Shown here: positions 1 to 8,010 of the stretch, piece after piece
Layout: each line of letters opens with the position of its first letter
Numbering within the stretch: the first letter of the stretch is position 1
From: an uncultured Blautia sp.
Lineage (GTDB): Bacteria > Bacillota > Clostridia > Lachnospirales > Lachnospiraceae
Assembly (NCBI GenBank): GCA_900551075.1
Contig: URVB01000017.1
Span: 1-62,270, forward strand
Reading direction: 5' to 3'
DNA: 62,270 nt
Notes under the pieces: generated by a model
The model's input: only the letters and a program-made list of their open reading frames with translations
Told to the model about the DNA's origin: nothing
Databases searched by the model: none
Position numbers and translations under genes: made by a program

Positions 1-53
1 AGAGCATCTGCCTTACAAGCAGAGGGTCATAGGTTCGAGCCCTATAGGCCCCA
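1..53 (+). tRNA. tRNA-Val (TAC), 5' part cut by window edge
   Basis: The 3' part of a tRNA is visible: an anticodon stem-loop with TAC at the centre of its loop, a T-arm with the TTCGAGC loop at 34-40, and the 3' acceptor strand ending at 52 with discriminator A at 53. No CCA is encoded. The 5' acceptor and D-arm lie outside the window. It is followed 15 bp later by tRNA-Leu, so the two are probably part of one tRNA cluster. Confidence 0.9.
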
Positions 54-68
54 TATCTTATAGGAAAT

Positions 69-154
69 GCCGCAGTGGCGGAACTGGCAGACGCCCGGGA
101 CTTAAAATCCCGTGGGTAGTGATACCCGTACCGGTTCGATTCCGGTCTGCGGCA
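69..154 (+). tRNA. tRNA-Leu (TAA)
   Basis: A class II tRNA with a long variable arm. The acceptor GCCGCAG (69-75) pairs with CTGCGGC (147-153), the discriminator is A154, and the T-stem ACCGG/CCGGT encloses TTCGATT. The anticodon loop reads CTTAAAA, giving anticodon TAA (decodes UUA). Its last 22 bases are duplicated at 16752-16773, marking the gene as the likely integration site of the island to its right. Confidence 0.95.
133..154 (+). repeat. Left attachment-like repeat (attL) inside tRNA-Leu 3' end
   Basis: These 22 bp (half the T-arm through discriminator A154) are identical to 16752-16773 in the same orientation. Identity stops at the next base on both sides. Tyrosine-recombinase elements commonly use tRNA 3' ends as attB and leave such direct repeats. 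The tRNA itself stays intact. Confidence 0.75.
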
Positions 155-422
155 TTATTGAGAGGTACTTCAAACCCTTGTAAACAGAGGTCTTGGAGTA
201 CTTTTTGTTTTGGCGGAAAAGTTGTACAGCCAGTAACCATGTGGGTTACGCAATATTCCAACCATTTCAGTGAACCGTCCCCACCAGCATAGACAGCTAA
301 AATGAAAGGATTCTATCCAACTCTTAGTTTTACTTGATTTTTCTCGCTTTTTTATCCGTTCCGGCTTACAGAAGAGGTTTTTCTCTATCTGCCATGTCCA
401 TGTGAGGATTTATTTAAAACAG
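155..422. other. Stretch without a recognisable gene
   Basis: I see no credible coding region, hairpin terminator or RNA gene here. Open frames on the reverse strand in this stretch run into tRNA-Leu and are not genes. This is where an integrase would be expected next to the attachment site; none remains. Confidence 0.5.
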
Positions 423-638
423 CTATGCTGCTTTCAAATCTGTCTGATGCTGCCGGTAGTATTCCTCCGGTGTCAGATAACCGTTGGCCGCGTGGATGCG
501 CCTGCGGTTATAAAATATCCGGATATATTCAAAGGTTGCGGCTTTTGCCTCCTCCCTTGTATGAAAATGCTGTTCATTCAGCCATTCGTGTTTCAGTTTC
601 TCCCAGAAGCTTTCCATCGGCGCATTGTGCCGGTTCAA
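423..638 (-). pseudogene. IS3-family (IS150-type) transposase, C-terminal fragment
   Basis: About 70 codons match the end of the DDE integrase domain of IS3-family OrfB: NAPMESFWEKLKHEW followed by YIRIFYNRRRIH and LTPEEYY. The glutamate of the DDE triad lies in the NAPMESF segment. The rest of the transposase upstream is gone. The break falls exactly where the reverse strand meets a tRNA 3' fragment (629-656), sharing the bases GCCGGTTCA. Inactive relic. Confidence 0.8.
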
Positions 639-656
639 GTCCGGCTACCCGCACCA
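629..656 (+). tRNA. tRNA 3'-end fragment with encoded CCA (not a full gene)
   Basis: Positions 629-645 form a perfect T-arm (GCCGG, loop TTCAAGT, CCGGC), followed by the acceptor strand TACCCGC (646-652), discriminator A and CCA (654-656). No D-arm or anticodon arm precedes it; instead IS3 coding sequence abuts. It looks like a tRNA end captured by recombination, possibly an old attachment site. The isotype cannot be told. Confidence 0.6.
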
Positions 657-667
657 GATAATGATAA

Positions 668-706
668 TCTGAACCCGGTTCCAATCGGAGACGGCTTCGG
701 ATTTTT
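668..706 (+). terminator. Terminator following the tRNA fragment
   Basis: An imperfect hairpin (TC, GAA, CCG and TCC pairing with GGA, CGG, TTC and GA, loop AATC at 683-686) is followed by five T. Its place 12 bp after the CCA suggests the tRNA gene's own terminator moved with it. Confidence 0.5.
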
Positions 707-728
707 AGTATATCTTAAGTGCTAAAGC

Positions 729-764
729 AAAAACGGCGGTATCGTGAGTGATACCGCCGTTTTT
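729..764. terminator. Bidirectional rho-independent terminator
   Basis: A perfect 15-bp inverted repeat (729-743 with 750-764, loop GTGAGT) has A-tracts on one side and T-tracts on the other, so it can act in both directions. On the reverse strand it lies downstream of the mob relic. Confidence 0.85.
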
Positions 765-889
765 GTTATACGCCCCTTTTTTTTCCGTTTCCTTTGCCCT
801 CTGTGCTTTCCATTCTTCAAACTCTTTCTTTCCCTCCGTGCTTTCAAAGAATATTTGAATTTCGGGAAGTAAGCACCGGGCAAGAGTTT

Positions 890-1610
890 CTATTTCATGC
901 TGTGGGATATTTGTGTCCCCTTCGGCGGGATACGGTCAACAAGTCGCTGAATGTTGTGCAGTTCGCTTTCCAGCATTGCCGGTTCCATTGTGCCTTTCAT
1001 CTTGTCCTTTTCGCTGGCTTCTAACTCCTGATTTTCTTCTAAAAGGTCATTTATCGTGACCTTGTACTTTTTCAGTTGCCCGAAGAAGTTCTCCATCTGC
1101 GGAAACCACTTTTTCAGCAGGGAGAGCGCTTCCTCTTTCTTCTTTCCGGCGTTGATGGGGTTGATACCGTCCAGCGTGACTTCAATCGCCCTTGCCTGTT
1201 TGGAGAGGTTGACTGCCTGCTTGAACAGCCGTTTGGGGATATGCTTTCTGCCTGACTTGCTGGCGCTCTCCTCACGCTCCAAGTCGGGGTGTTTCTCTAC
1301 TATATAGGCGTGAAAATTGTCCTGCCACTTTTGTCAGGCTCGCCCGGTTGCCGATGATTTCTTTGGCGCAAAGGCGGTTGTCCTCGGTCAGAGGGACAAA
1401 GACCATGTGCAGGTGTGGCGTCTTCTCGTCCATGTGAACCACCGCCGATGCGATATTTTCTCTGCCTACCCGCCTGATTAAAAAGTCAGCCGCCCGCTGG
1501 AAAAATGCCTGTATTTCCTTTGGGGATTTCTTCTTGAAAAACTCCGGGCTGGCGGTAATCAGCGTATCCACAAACCGGGTGCTGTCCCTGCGTGTCCGGC
1601 AGCCAGTTTT
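890..1610 (-). pseudogene. mob: MobV/Pre-family plasmid mobilisation relaxase, frameshifted and 5'-truncated
   Basis: The N-terminal part carries the MobV histidine motif HMDEKTPHLH, which binds metal at the nicking site, and the C-terminal part (from about 1282 down to 890) is the helical tail of Pre-like proteins. The two parts are in different frames. An extra A in the run near 1330-1335 breaks the expected TKWQDNFHAY reading; removing it restores one continuous frame through HPDLEREES. The first motif of the relaxase is missing upstream, where the sequence joins a repA relic. Family role: nicking at oriT of mobilisable plasmids and integrative elements. Not functional here. Confidence 0.85.
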
Positions 1611-1654
1611 CGTACTTCAAGAGGATTGATGATCGTACTTCACGGGTACGGTTT

Positions 1655-2049
1655 TCAGTCCTCCAGCGTACCATAATCGGATTTCTTGAAGTCGGTGTTT
1701 GGAACCGCTTCATAGGATTTTGGGTAAATGAGGTTGGGTTTTCCACAGCCCTGCTTCCGGATATCCACCAGTCCGGCGTATTGCAGCTCCCACAGGGTGT
1801 TGACCGATTTCTGCCGCCTACAGTAGAGCAGATCCACAACCTCGTTGCTGGGATAGTAGAGGTAAATATGCCCGTATTCGTCCGCCCAGTCGTTTTTTCG
1901 GGATAAATCTGTCCGACGTAAGATAAAGGCGTACAGTACCTTTGCTCCGTTGGACAGGGGCGTGAATGTGGGGCTTCAAAAAGGAAATTGGGAAGCCGGG
2001 TAAAGCTGACCGCTTTTTCCGGCTGATGGATATGAATGGTGTTTGTCAT
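1655..2049 (-). pseudogene. repA: RepA_N-type replication initiator, frameshifted fragment
   Basis: The start MTNTIHIHQPEKAVSFTRLP and the following FLFEAP are typical of the RepA N-terminal domain of plasmids and ICEs in Firmicutes. The frame breaks near 1960, where one base seems to be missing; the next frame continues with YCRRQKSVNTLWELQ and stops at about 1655. The C-terminal region is lost and the sequence then runs into the mob relic. RepA next to MobV is the usual order at the end of Lachnospiraceae ICE modules. Confidence 0.8.
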
Positions 2050-2225
2050 ATCGTGTTTTGTGGACAGTTAGAAGCCCGTTTTCGGGGGCAGACAGTAGTT
2101 TCTATTACCTGCCCCGGTTCTCTGCTTGCAAAGCCTTGTAAATGGGCGTTTTCGCATACTTATAAAACGATAGCTTCTATTTTTAAATTGTATCAATTTG
2201 ATTACGCAATATGGTGTGAGAGGTC

Positions 2226-2251
2226 GGAATTTCTCATAGTTGAGAAATTCC
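2226..2251. repeat. Perfect 11-bp inverted repeat
   Basis: GGAATTTCTCA-type arms (2226-2236 and 2241-2251) surround the four bases TAGT. There is no T-tract after it. It lies between the repA relic start and the glycan-locus promoter, so it may be a leftover RepA-region operator or a weak terminator. Confidence 0.5.
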
Positions 2252-2338
2252 TCCTACTCGATTTTGTAAAATATTTACAAAAACTGCCAGGCATATTTGT
2301 TGAAGAGCGCTGAATTCACGAAAAATGATAAGAAAAAA

Positions 2339-2367
2339 TTGCATGTGTTTTAGAGATGTGCTATCAT
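2339..2367 (+). promoter_or_regulatory. Promoter of the glycan-use operon
   Basis: A -35 TTGCAT (2339-2344) and a -10 TATCAT (2362-2367) are separated by 17 bp. Transcription would start near 2374, just before the palindromic operator at 2379-2402. Confidence 0.65.
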
Positions 2368-2378
2368 ACTAGTTGAAT

Positions 2379-2402
2379 GGAAACGTTACCGGTAACATTT
2401 CC
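2379..2402. promoter_or_regulatory. LacI-type palindromic operator
   Basis: A 24-bp palindrome centred on ACCGGT, with arms GGAAA-GTTACC and GGTAAC-TTTCC and a single mismatched pair. The form (even-length dyad around a central CG) is that of LacI/GalR sites. It sits 11 bp after the -10 box, where a bound repressor would block initiation. The obvious candidate repressor is the LacI protein at 8011-9036. Confidence 0.75.
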
Positions 2403-2464
2403 GGAATGAAAAATACAGAGGTGATTTTAGAGAAAAAAATGGATTGCCAGGAGGTATGACAGCC

Positions 2465-3829
2465 ATGAAAAGACAGGTAAATTGGAGAAAGCAGAAATTT
2501 GTCCTAAGACCAGCCAGAGAAAAAGCAATGTATCATCTTCATTTCATAGATGAAATGCCGAAATCCCAGCTTTACAGAGTATTCTGTAATGGGGAAGAGC
2601 TTCCAGCGTACCATACGGAATTTTTTGATTATGTGCTTCCGGTTGCCCGTGATCCTATGGGTCTGCATTTTCAGATCCAGATCAATGAAGAATTTCAGAA
2701 GATAGAGATTCGCCCCAGAAGTAAGAAGCAGGACTTTCTTTTAAAAGCAGATGGGATAGAGCTTACCATGGAAAAACCGGAGAAGCTGATCATTGAAATG
2801 GATGAGGATATCCTTCGTCCGCTTTATTTACTTTGTGAATCCTATGTGGAAAAACCGGAAGCGGTCACATATTATTTTGAGAAGGGAAAGATATACAATA
2901 TCGATTGCCTGACCCTGCAGTCTGGGGATACCGTCTATATCGAAGAAGGAAGTATCGTCTGCGGCCGTTTTTATTCAAGGATGGCGGATGGCATCAGGAT
3001 ACTGGGAAATGGAATCCTTTATGGCGGAGTGTGGCATAACTGGGATGAGAATTCCGGAGAACAAATGCTGTGTTCGGTGCTGGGAAAGAATATCTGCATT
3101 GAGGGCATCAGTATTGTGGACGGCGGTTCCTGGGGAATTGTTCCCATTGCCTGCCAGGATGTGCAGATCCGGAATGTGAATATTATGTCCAATGTAATTA
3201 CCGGAGACGGGTTGGATATTGTAGGCTGTGAGAACGTTGTGGTGGAGGACTGCTTTATTAGAGCCAATGACGACTGTATTTCCATTAAAGGATGCGGAAA
3301 TATGGATCCGTCAGGAAGCTGCGATACGAAGCATGTGCGTGTCAGGAATTCCGTTTTTTGGAATGCGGAGTTTGGAAACGCCCTGGAGATTGGCTATGAA
3401 ACCCATTGCTCGGAAATCAGTGATATCCGTTTTGAGAACTGCGACATTGTTCATTGTGAATATGAAGGCAACCAGAGCGGAGGAGTCCTGACGATACATA
3501 ATGCAGACCGAGCCCATGTCCATGATGTCCATTATGAAAACATCCGTATTGAGGATGCCCAGGAAAAATTTGTGGATATCAAGACGCTGGATTCCAAATA
3601 TTCTACAGACCGCAAGCGGGGAATGATTTCCGATATTTACTTTAAAAATATAGAAATTACCGGCGGCGTATTCCCGGTTTCCATTATCAGAGGCTTTGAA
3701 ATGACAAACGAACTGTGCAGACCGAAGGACTTTTATTTTGATAATGTGGTGATCCTTGGCAAAAAGGTCATGAATAAAAATGACATGCACATGGTGGTGG
3801 AACTGGCGGACGATCTGCATTTCCGGTAG
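2465..3829 (+). CDS. GH28-like right-handed beta-helix glycoside hydrolase
   Basis: A 454-aa protein without a signal peptide, so probably cytoplasmic. The second half has the beta-helix repeats and the GH28-type core: GDGLDIVGCENVVVEDC followed by NDDCISIKG, supplying the paired aspartates that do catalysis in polygalacturonases and related enzymes. Likely it hydrolyses galacturonide or a similar pectic linkage on imported oligosaccharides. The start at 2465 is chosen because AGGAGG (2449-2454) lies 10 bp upstream; an upstream TTG at 2444 overlaps the ribosome site. First gene of the operon, directly behind the LacI-type operator. Exact substrate is not readable. Confidence 0.75.
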   Translation: MKRQVNWRKQKFVLRPAREKAMYHLHFIDEMPKSQLYRVFCNGEELPAYHTEFFDYVLPVARDPMGLHFQIQINEEFQKIEIRPRSKKQDFLLKADGIELTMEKPEKLIIEMDEDILRPLYLLCESYVEKPEAVTYYFEKGKIYNIDCLTLQSGDTVYIEEGSIVCGRFYSRMADGIRILGNGILYGGVWHNWDENSGEQMLCSVLGKNICIEGISIVDGGSWGIVPIACQDVQIRNVNIMSNVITGDGLDIVGCENVVVEDCFIRANDDCISIKGCGNMDPSGSCDTKHVRVRNSVFWNAEFGNALEIGYETHCSEISDIRFENCDIVHCEYEGNQSGGVLTIHNADRAHVHDVHYENIRIEDAQEKFVDIKTLDSKYSTDRKRGMISDIYFKNIEITGGVFPVSIIRGFEMTNELCRPKDFYFDNVVILGKKVMNKNDMHMVVELADDLHFR

Positions 3830-3936
3830 AAAAGGAGCAAGTTTCCGTCTGCCTGATCGAGCGGAGAAAAAGCCGACTCAATTGTCCGGCACTGCTGGAT
3901 TTGAGAATAAAAAATTATTCTTTAGGAGGTATGTTT

Positions 3937-5193
3937 ATGAAAAAAAGAATGTTGGCAGCTTTGTTAGCCGGCGCAATGACTTTGTCATTGGGTAGCACTG
4001 CAATGGTGTACGCTGACGACAAAGTAAAAGTCGAAATGACCGTATGGAGCGGCGAGTGGGGCGATCAGCTTGATCGTATTATGGAGGATTTCAACAGCAC
4101 CCATGACAATGTAGAGCTGAATATTACCATGCAGTCCGGAGATTATTCCGACTTTCTCGGAACTGCTGCTGCTACAAATGACTGGCCGGATATCTTTATC
4201 CTGACACCGTGGGCACAGGTACAGACATTTGCAGAAACAGGAAGAATCGCTGAGATTGGGGACATGGCCTTTGTAGATAAGGTATATCCTACAGCATTAG
4301 AGGCTGGTATGTATGACGGCAAGGTTTATGCTTATCCGGCAAATACAGAATATCTTGGCGTATTCTATAACAAAGCAATGTTTGAAGAAGCAGGAATTGA
4401 AAGCGCTCCGACAACAAGAGATGAATTTGCAGATGCCTGTGCGAAGCTGGAAGAAGCAGGAATTGCTCCTATTGCATCGAACTTTAAGGAATCCTGGACT
4501 TTGAAGCATCTGTTCAGCGTAATGATGTCAAATGTAGTACAGGATGATATGAGCGGATTTCTTGACAGCTTAAATTCCGGTGAAGGAACTTTTGATGTTG
4601 ACGGTGTAGATGATGTATTTGCAATTGCAGACATTATCAAACAGTATTCCGGAAACAATCGTATGGATTGCGATTCTACCTCTGGATTTAACGCTCTGGC
4701 AAATGGCGATGCAGCTATGCTTCTGACAGGAGAATTCAGCCAGAATGTAGTGGCAGCACTGGACAATCCTCCGGATATCGGATACTTTGCGCTTCCTGTA
4801 AGCAATGATGCAGCAAGAAATAAAGCTGCAGTTGATGTAGGTATTGTGTATGCGGTCAGCGCATATACCGAAAACATGGATGCCTGCAAAGAAGTGATCG
4901 ACTACTTAAGCGATCCTGATGATGATGACGGCTATTTTGAAATCGTGTGCGGAAAAGCCGGCAATGCACCGCCTGCAATGGCATGGGATGGCGGAGTAGA
5001 AAGCTCTTCCTCCAAGGATTATCAGGAATATGTAAATAACGGAAATGTAACTCCATGGATTTATCAGCAGTATGTAAATGGTTTTGATGTTATTTCCGGT
5101 GATATTTTCCAGGGATACATGGCAGATGCATACGGCAAAGAGGATGTAATTGAGAAGCTGAATGAGGCATATCTTGAATATCTGGATCAGTAA
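3937..5193 (+). CDS. Sugar ABC importer substrate-binding protein (family 1)
   Basis: A 418-aa extracellular solute-binding protein of the MalE/UgpB type. The signal peptide MKKRMLAALLAGAMTLSLG ends near MVYA/DD, with no lipobox cysteine, so cleavage would be by signal peptidase I rather than II; this is unusual for a Gram-positive binding protein. The mature part starts VEMTVWSGEWGDQ and has WPDIFILTPWAQ, typical of the family. Start 3937 is chosen over the upstream TTG by AGGAGG 7 bp away. It precedes two cognate permeases. Substrate probably an oligosaccharide released by the GH enzymes encoded around it. Confidence 0.85.
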   Translation: MKKRMLAALLAGAMTLSLGSTAMVYADDKVKVEMTVWSGEWGDQLDRIMEDFNSTHDNVELNITMQSGDYSDFLGTAAATNDWPDIFILTPWAQVQTFAETGRIAEIGDMAFVDKVYPTALEAGMYDGKVYAYPANTEYLGVFYNKAMFEEAGIESAPTTRDEFADACAKLEEAGIAPIASNFKESWTLKHLFSVMMSNVVQDDMSGFLDSLNSGEGTFDVDGVDDVFAIADIIKQYSGNNRMDCDSTSGFNALANGDAAMLLTGEFSQNVVAALDNPPDIGYFALPVSNDAARNKAAVDVGIVYAVSAYTENMDACKEVIDYLSDPDDDDGYFEIVCGKAGNAPPAMAWDGGVESSSSKDYQEYVNNGNVTPWIYQQYVNGFDVISGDIFQGYMADAYGKEDVIEKLNEAYLEYLDQ

Positions 5194-5225
5194 TAAAGAT
5201 TGATTGTGCGCTGTGTAACAGTAGT

Positions 5226-5254
5226 AATTCCCGGGGCATGTGTACCCGGGAATT
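5226..5254 (+). terminator. Intergenic hairpin after the binding-protein gene
   Basis: A perfect 10-bp stem AATTCCCGGG/CCCGGGAATT with a 9-nt loop, followed by a weak T-rich tail. Such hairpins between binding-protein and permease genes usually protect the upstream mRNA and lower downstream expression. Confidence 0.7.
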
Positions 5255-5329
5255 ATTTGTTAGAGAGTATATGAGACTTCTTTTGTTTCAGATGAAAAAG
5301 AAAACCGCGAAACAATCGGGAGGGGAAAT

Positions 5330-6214
5330 ATGTCTATATTATATAAGAAAAATAGAAAATTTTACTTGCTGCTCATATTGCCGGCACTGGCAGTATATGC
5401 ACTGGCACTTCTTGTACCGCTGTTCGGAGGAACGATTCCTTATTCTTTTTTAAAATGGAATCTGATGAGCGGAAAGAAATCCTTTGTAGGATTAGAGAAT
5501 TACATTAAGCTTTTTTCAGATACGGATTTTTGGAAAGCGTTTCTGTTTAATCTTAAAGTAGGTGTTTTCATGATTGTAGGAAGCAATATTATGGGCTTTG
5601 TGCTTGCATATTTTCTTAATGAAAATATCAAAGCCAAAGGTGTGGTAAGAGCAATGTTCTTTATTCCGAATATTGTCAGTGCTGTACTTGTTTCCTTTAT
5701 CTGGGTATTTATTTTTACCTGTGCAATGCCGGCGATCGGAAATGCATTGAGCTGGGAGGGACTGGCAAATGTAAGCTGGTTTGGAACGCCCCGGATGGCC
5801 ACCATTACAATTATTGTGGTATCCATATGGCAGAATATAGGTTTCCTGATGATTATTTATACAGCAGGACTCCAAACGATTCCAAAAGACGTGATGGAGT
5901 CGGCCCAGCTTGATGGGTGCAGCGGACTTAAGAAAATTCTGAAAATAGAGATTCCACTGCTGATGCCGACGGTTACAATCAATCTTTTTGTTTCCATATC
6001 AGGTACCTTTAAGATGTTCGATATTCCGAATGCAATGACCGGCGGCGGTCCTTACGGTTCTACCATGCCGGTAGCAATGGATATTTATCAGGAAGCGTTT
6101 ACAAAATATAATCTGGGTTATGGTTCTGCAAAATCTGTCATACTGTTTTTGACAGTAGCAGCAGTTACCCTGACTCAGTTATATATTACCCGTAAGAAGG
6201 AGGTGGAATATTAA
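5330..6214 (+). CDS. Sugar ABC importer permease, MalF/UgpA-like
   Basis: A 294-aa inner-membrane permease with six predicted membrane segments, the first at about residues 12-35. The cytoplasmic EAA loop that docks the ATPase reads ESAQLDGCSGLKKILKIEIP, close to consensus. The ribosome site GGGAGGGG lies just upstream of ATG 5330. It forms the channel with the next gene, which starts at the base after its stop codon. Confidence 0.88.
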   Translation: MSILYKKNRKFYLLLILPALAVYALALLVPLFGGTIPYSFLKWNLMSGKKSFVGLENYIKLFSDTDFWKAFLFNLKVGVFMIVGSNIMGFVLAYFLNENIKAKGVVRAMFFIPNIVSAVLVSFIWVFIFTCAMPAIGNALSWEGLANVSWFGTPRMATITIIVVSIWQNIGFLMIIYTAGLQTIPKDVMESAQLDGCSGLKKILKIEIPLLMPTVTINLFVSISGTFKMFDIPNAMTGGGPYGSTMPVAMDIYQEAFTKYNLGYGSAKSVILFLTVAAVTLTQLYITRKKEVEY

Positions 6215-7033
6215 ATGCGCAAAAAAGAATGGCTGCCTACAATTATAATGTTCCTTTTTGGAATTCTGTTTTTGATGCCAATTCTGCTTCTTGTCATGAA
6301 TGCATTCAAAACCCAGAATGATATGATACAGAGCTTTCTGTCCTTTCCGCATTACATATATTTTGGGAACTTTTCAGAAGCGATTGAAAGAATGAAGCTG
6401 TGGATGGTTGTTGGAAATTCTGCCATTGTGACAGTAGGAACCATGCTTCTGTGTACAGTGACCTCCTTCATGGCAGCTTATGGGATCGCTCATATTGAAG
6501 GCAAGCTGAGCAGTGCAATGTACCTGATCTTTACACTGGGACAGATCGTACCGTTTCACTCGATCATGATTGCGCTGTCCGTACAGCTTACGAATATGAA
6601 GCTGTTAAATAATCTGTTTGTGCTGATCCTTCTGTATGCAGGCTTCCATGGAGCTTTTGGTGTATTTACCTATGTGGGATTCCTGAAATCCATTCCCAAG
6701 GAGCTGGAAGAGGCAGCAGCTATTGACGGCTGCGGCGTATTCCGCTGTATGTGGCAGGTGATTTTCCCGCTGGTGCGTTCAACCTCTGTGACTCTTCTGG
6801 TACTGTTCTTCCTGTGGACATGGAACGATTTCCTGATGCCAAGTCTTTATATTTCGGACAGTACAAAGAGAACGCTGACAGTAGCGATTTATATGTTTAA
6901 GAGTGCATCCGGTTCTGAGTGGAATCTGATGCTTGCAGGACTGACAATTTCCATTATTCCAATCGTCATCATTTATATTGCGGCTCAGAAATATATTACA
7001 AGCGGTCTTACAGCCGGAGCAGTAAAAATGTAA
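6215..7033 (+). CDS. Sugar ABC importer permease, MalG/UgpE-like
   Basis: A 272-aa six-helix permease with the EAA motif ELEEAAAIDGCGVFRCMWQV. GGAGG at the end of the preceding gene serves as its ribosome site, indicating translational coupling. No ATPase gene is present in the locus; a shared MsmK/MsmX-type ATPase encoded elsewhere is the likely energiser, as known for many Firmicute oligosaccharide importers. Confidence 0.88.
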   Translation: MRKKEWLPTIIMFLFGILFLMPILLLVMNAFKTQNDMIQSFLSFPHYIYFGNFSEAIERMKLWMVVGNSAIVTVGTMLLCTVTSFMAAYGIAHIEGKLSSAMYLIFTLGQIVPFHSIMIALSVQLTNMKLLNNLFVLILLYAGFHGAFGVFTYVGFLKSIPKELEEAAAIDGCGVFRCMWQVIFPLVRSTSVTLLVLFFLWTWNDFLMPSLYISDSTKRTLTVAIYMFKSASGSEWNLMLAGLTISIIPIVIIYIAAQKYITSGLTAGAVKM

Positions 7034-7049
7034 GGATGGAACAGGGATT

Positions 7050-7877
7050 ATGGATAATTTAAATCTGCGAAACATTGACGGATATGTGGGACAGATGGTA
7101 ACCCACGGAGTATGGGCCATTGATGAATTTGGTACAGATATCATATACCTGGTGGAAGGAAAAGAGAAGGCAGCGGTGATTGATACAGGAGCAGGTTTTG
7201 GAAATCTTAAACATGTAATCGAAACACTGACCGACCTTCCCTATGTTGTGCTGAATACTCATGGTCATGTCGATCATGCAGGCGGCAACCATGCTTTTGG
7301 ACAGGTATATCTCAGTGAAAAAGACTATTTCATGGTAGAGACGGATTATATTACCAATGGATGGAAGAACTTTGTCTGCAAAACAAAAAAGGAGCCGGGA
7401 TTTTATGGAGAACCCTATATGGAAAAGGACTGGATTCCCGGTGATTTTGAACGGATTCCACTGAAAGAACATCAGGTATTTGAACTGGGAGAGAGAAACC
7501 TGGAGGTGCTTTTTACCCCCGGACATACGCCGGGAAGCGTAGTTTTTCTTGACCGTGCCAATAAGCTGCTGTTTTCGGGAGACAGCGTTGTTTCCACACC
7601 AATCCTGATTTTTGATACTTATTCCACTACCGTAAAAGAATATAGCGAGGCATTGAAGAAGCTGGATAAGGAAGATTTTGAATTGATTTTTCCCGGACAT
7701 TTTTTACGCCCCATCGGGAAGAAGGTACTTCATGATCTGATTGTCTGTGCGGAAAAAATTGCACTGGGAACCGCTATTCCGGAAGATATCGATTTTAGTC
7801 ATATTTCAAAAGAACCGGCTGTGATCTACAGGTACGGAAGTGCGAGTATTGCATATAATGATAAGCATATAGGCTGA
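7050..7877 (+). CDS. MBL-fold metallo-hydrolase
   Basis: A 275-aa metallo-beta-lactamase-fold protein. The zinc site motif HGHVDH is at residues 71-76, followed by PGHTPGSV near residue 155, SGDSVVS, and a C-terminal PGHF. The fold acts on thioesters, lactones, phosphodiesters and others, so the reaction cannot be named. It is 16 bp behind the permease gene and evidently co-transcribed, suggesting hydrolysis of an ester or lactone on the imported sugar. Cytoplasmic: no signal peptide. Confidence 0.8.
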   Translation: MDNLNLRNIDGYVGQMVTHGVWAIDEFGTDIIYLVEGKEKAAVIDTGAGFGNLKHVIETLTDLPYVVLNTHGHVDHAGGNHAFGQVYLSEKDYFMVETDYITNGWKNFVCKTKKEPGFYGEPYMEKDWIPGDFERIPLKEHQVFELGERNLEVLFTPGHTPGSVVFLDRANKLLFSGDSVVSTPILIFDTYSTTVKEYSEALKKLDKEDFELIFPGHFLRPIGKKVLHDLIVCAEKIALGTAIPEDIDFSHISKEPAVIYRYGSASIAYNDKHIG

Positions 7878-7926
7878 AATGGTACTCTCCTTCTGCAGTT
7901 AGAGCTGATGAAAAAAGAAAAAAGGT

Positions 7927-7955
7927 TTGTCATAGGATGATGGATTGTATATAAT
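7927..7955 (+). promoter_or_regulatory. Promoter of the lacI-type regulator gene
   Basis: TTGTCA (7927-7932), a 17-bp spacer and TATAAT (7950-7955). It would give a separate transcript for the regulator, with a leader of about 50 nt. Confidence 0.65.
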
Positions 7956-8010
7956 TGCCTTAGCAGACATGAAATATGCATGTGTACCAATAAATTTGCA
8001 GAGGTTGATT

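Noticed and set aside
58..261. Reverse-strand 67-codon frame across tRNA-Leu
   Set aside because: Its C-terminal half is antisense to tRNA-Leu; no ribosome site or known family.
402..725. Forward 107-codon frame
   Set aside because: It is antisense to the IS3 fragment and runs through the tRNA fragment; no ribosome site.
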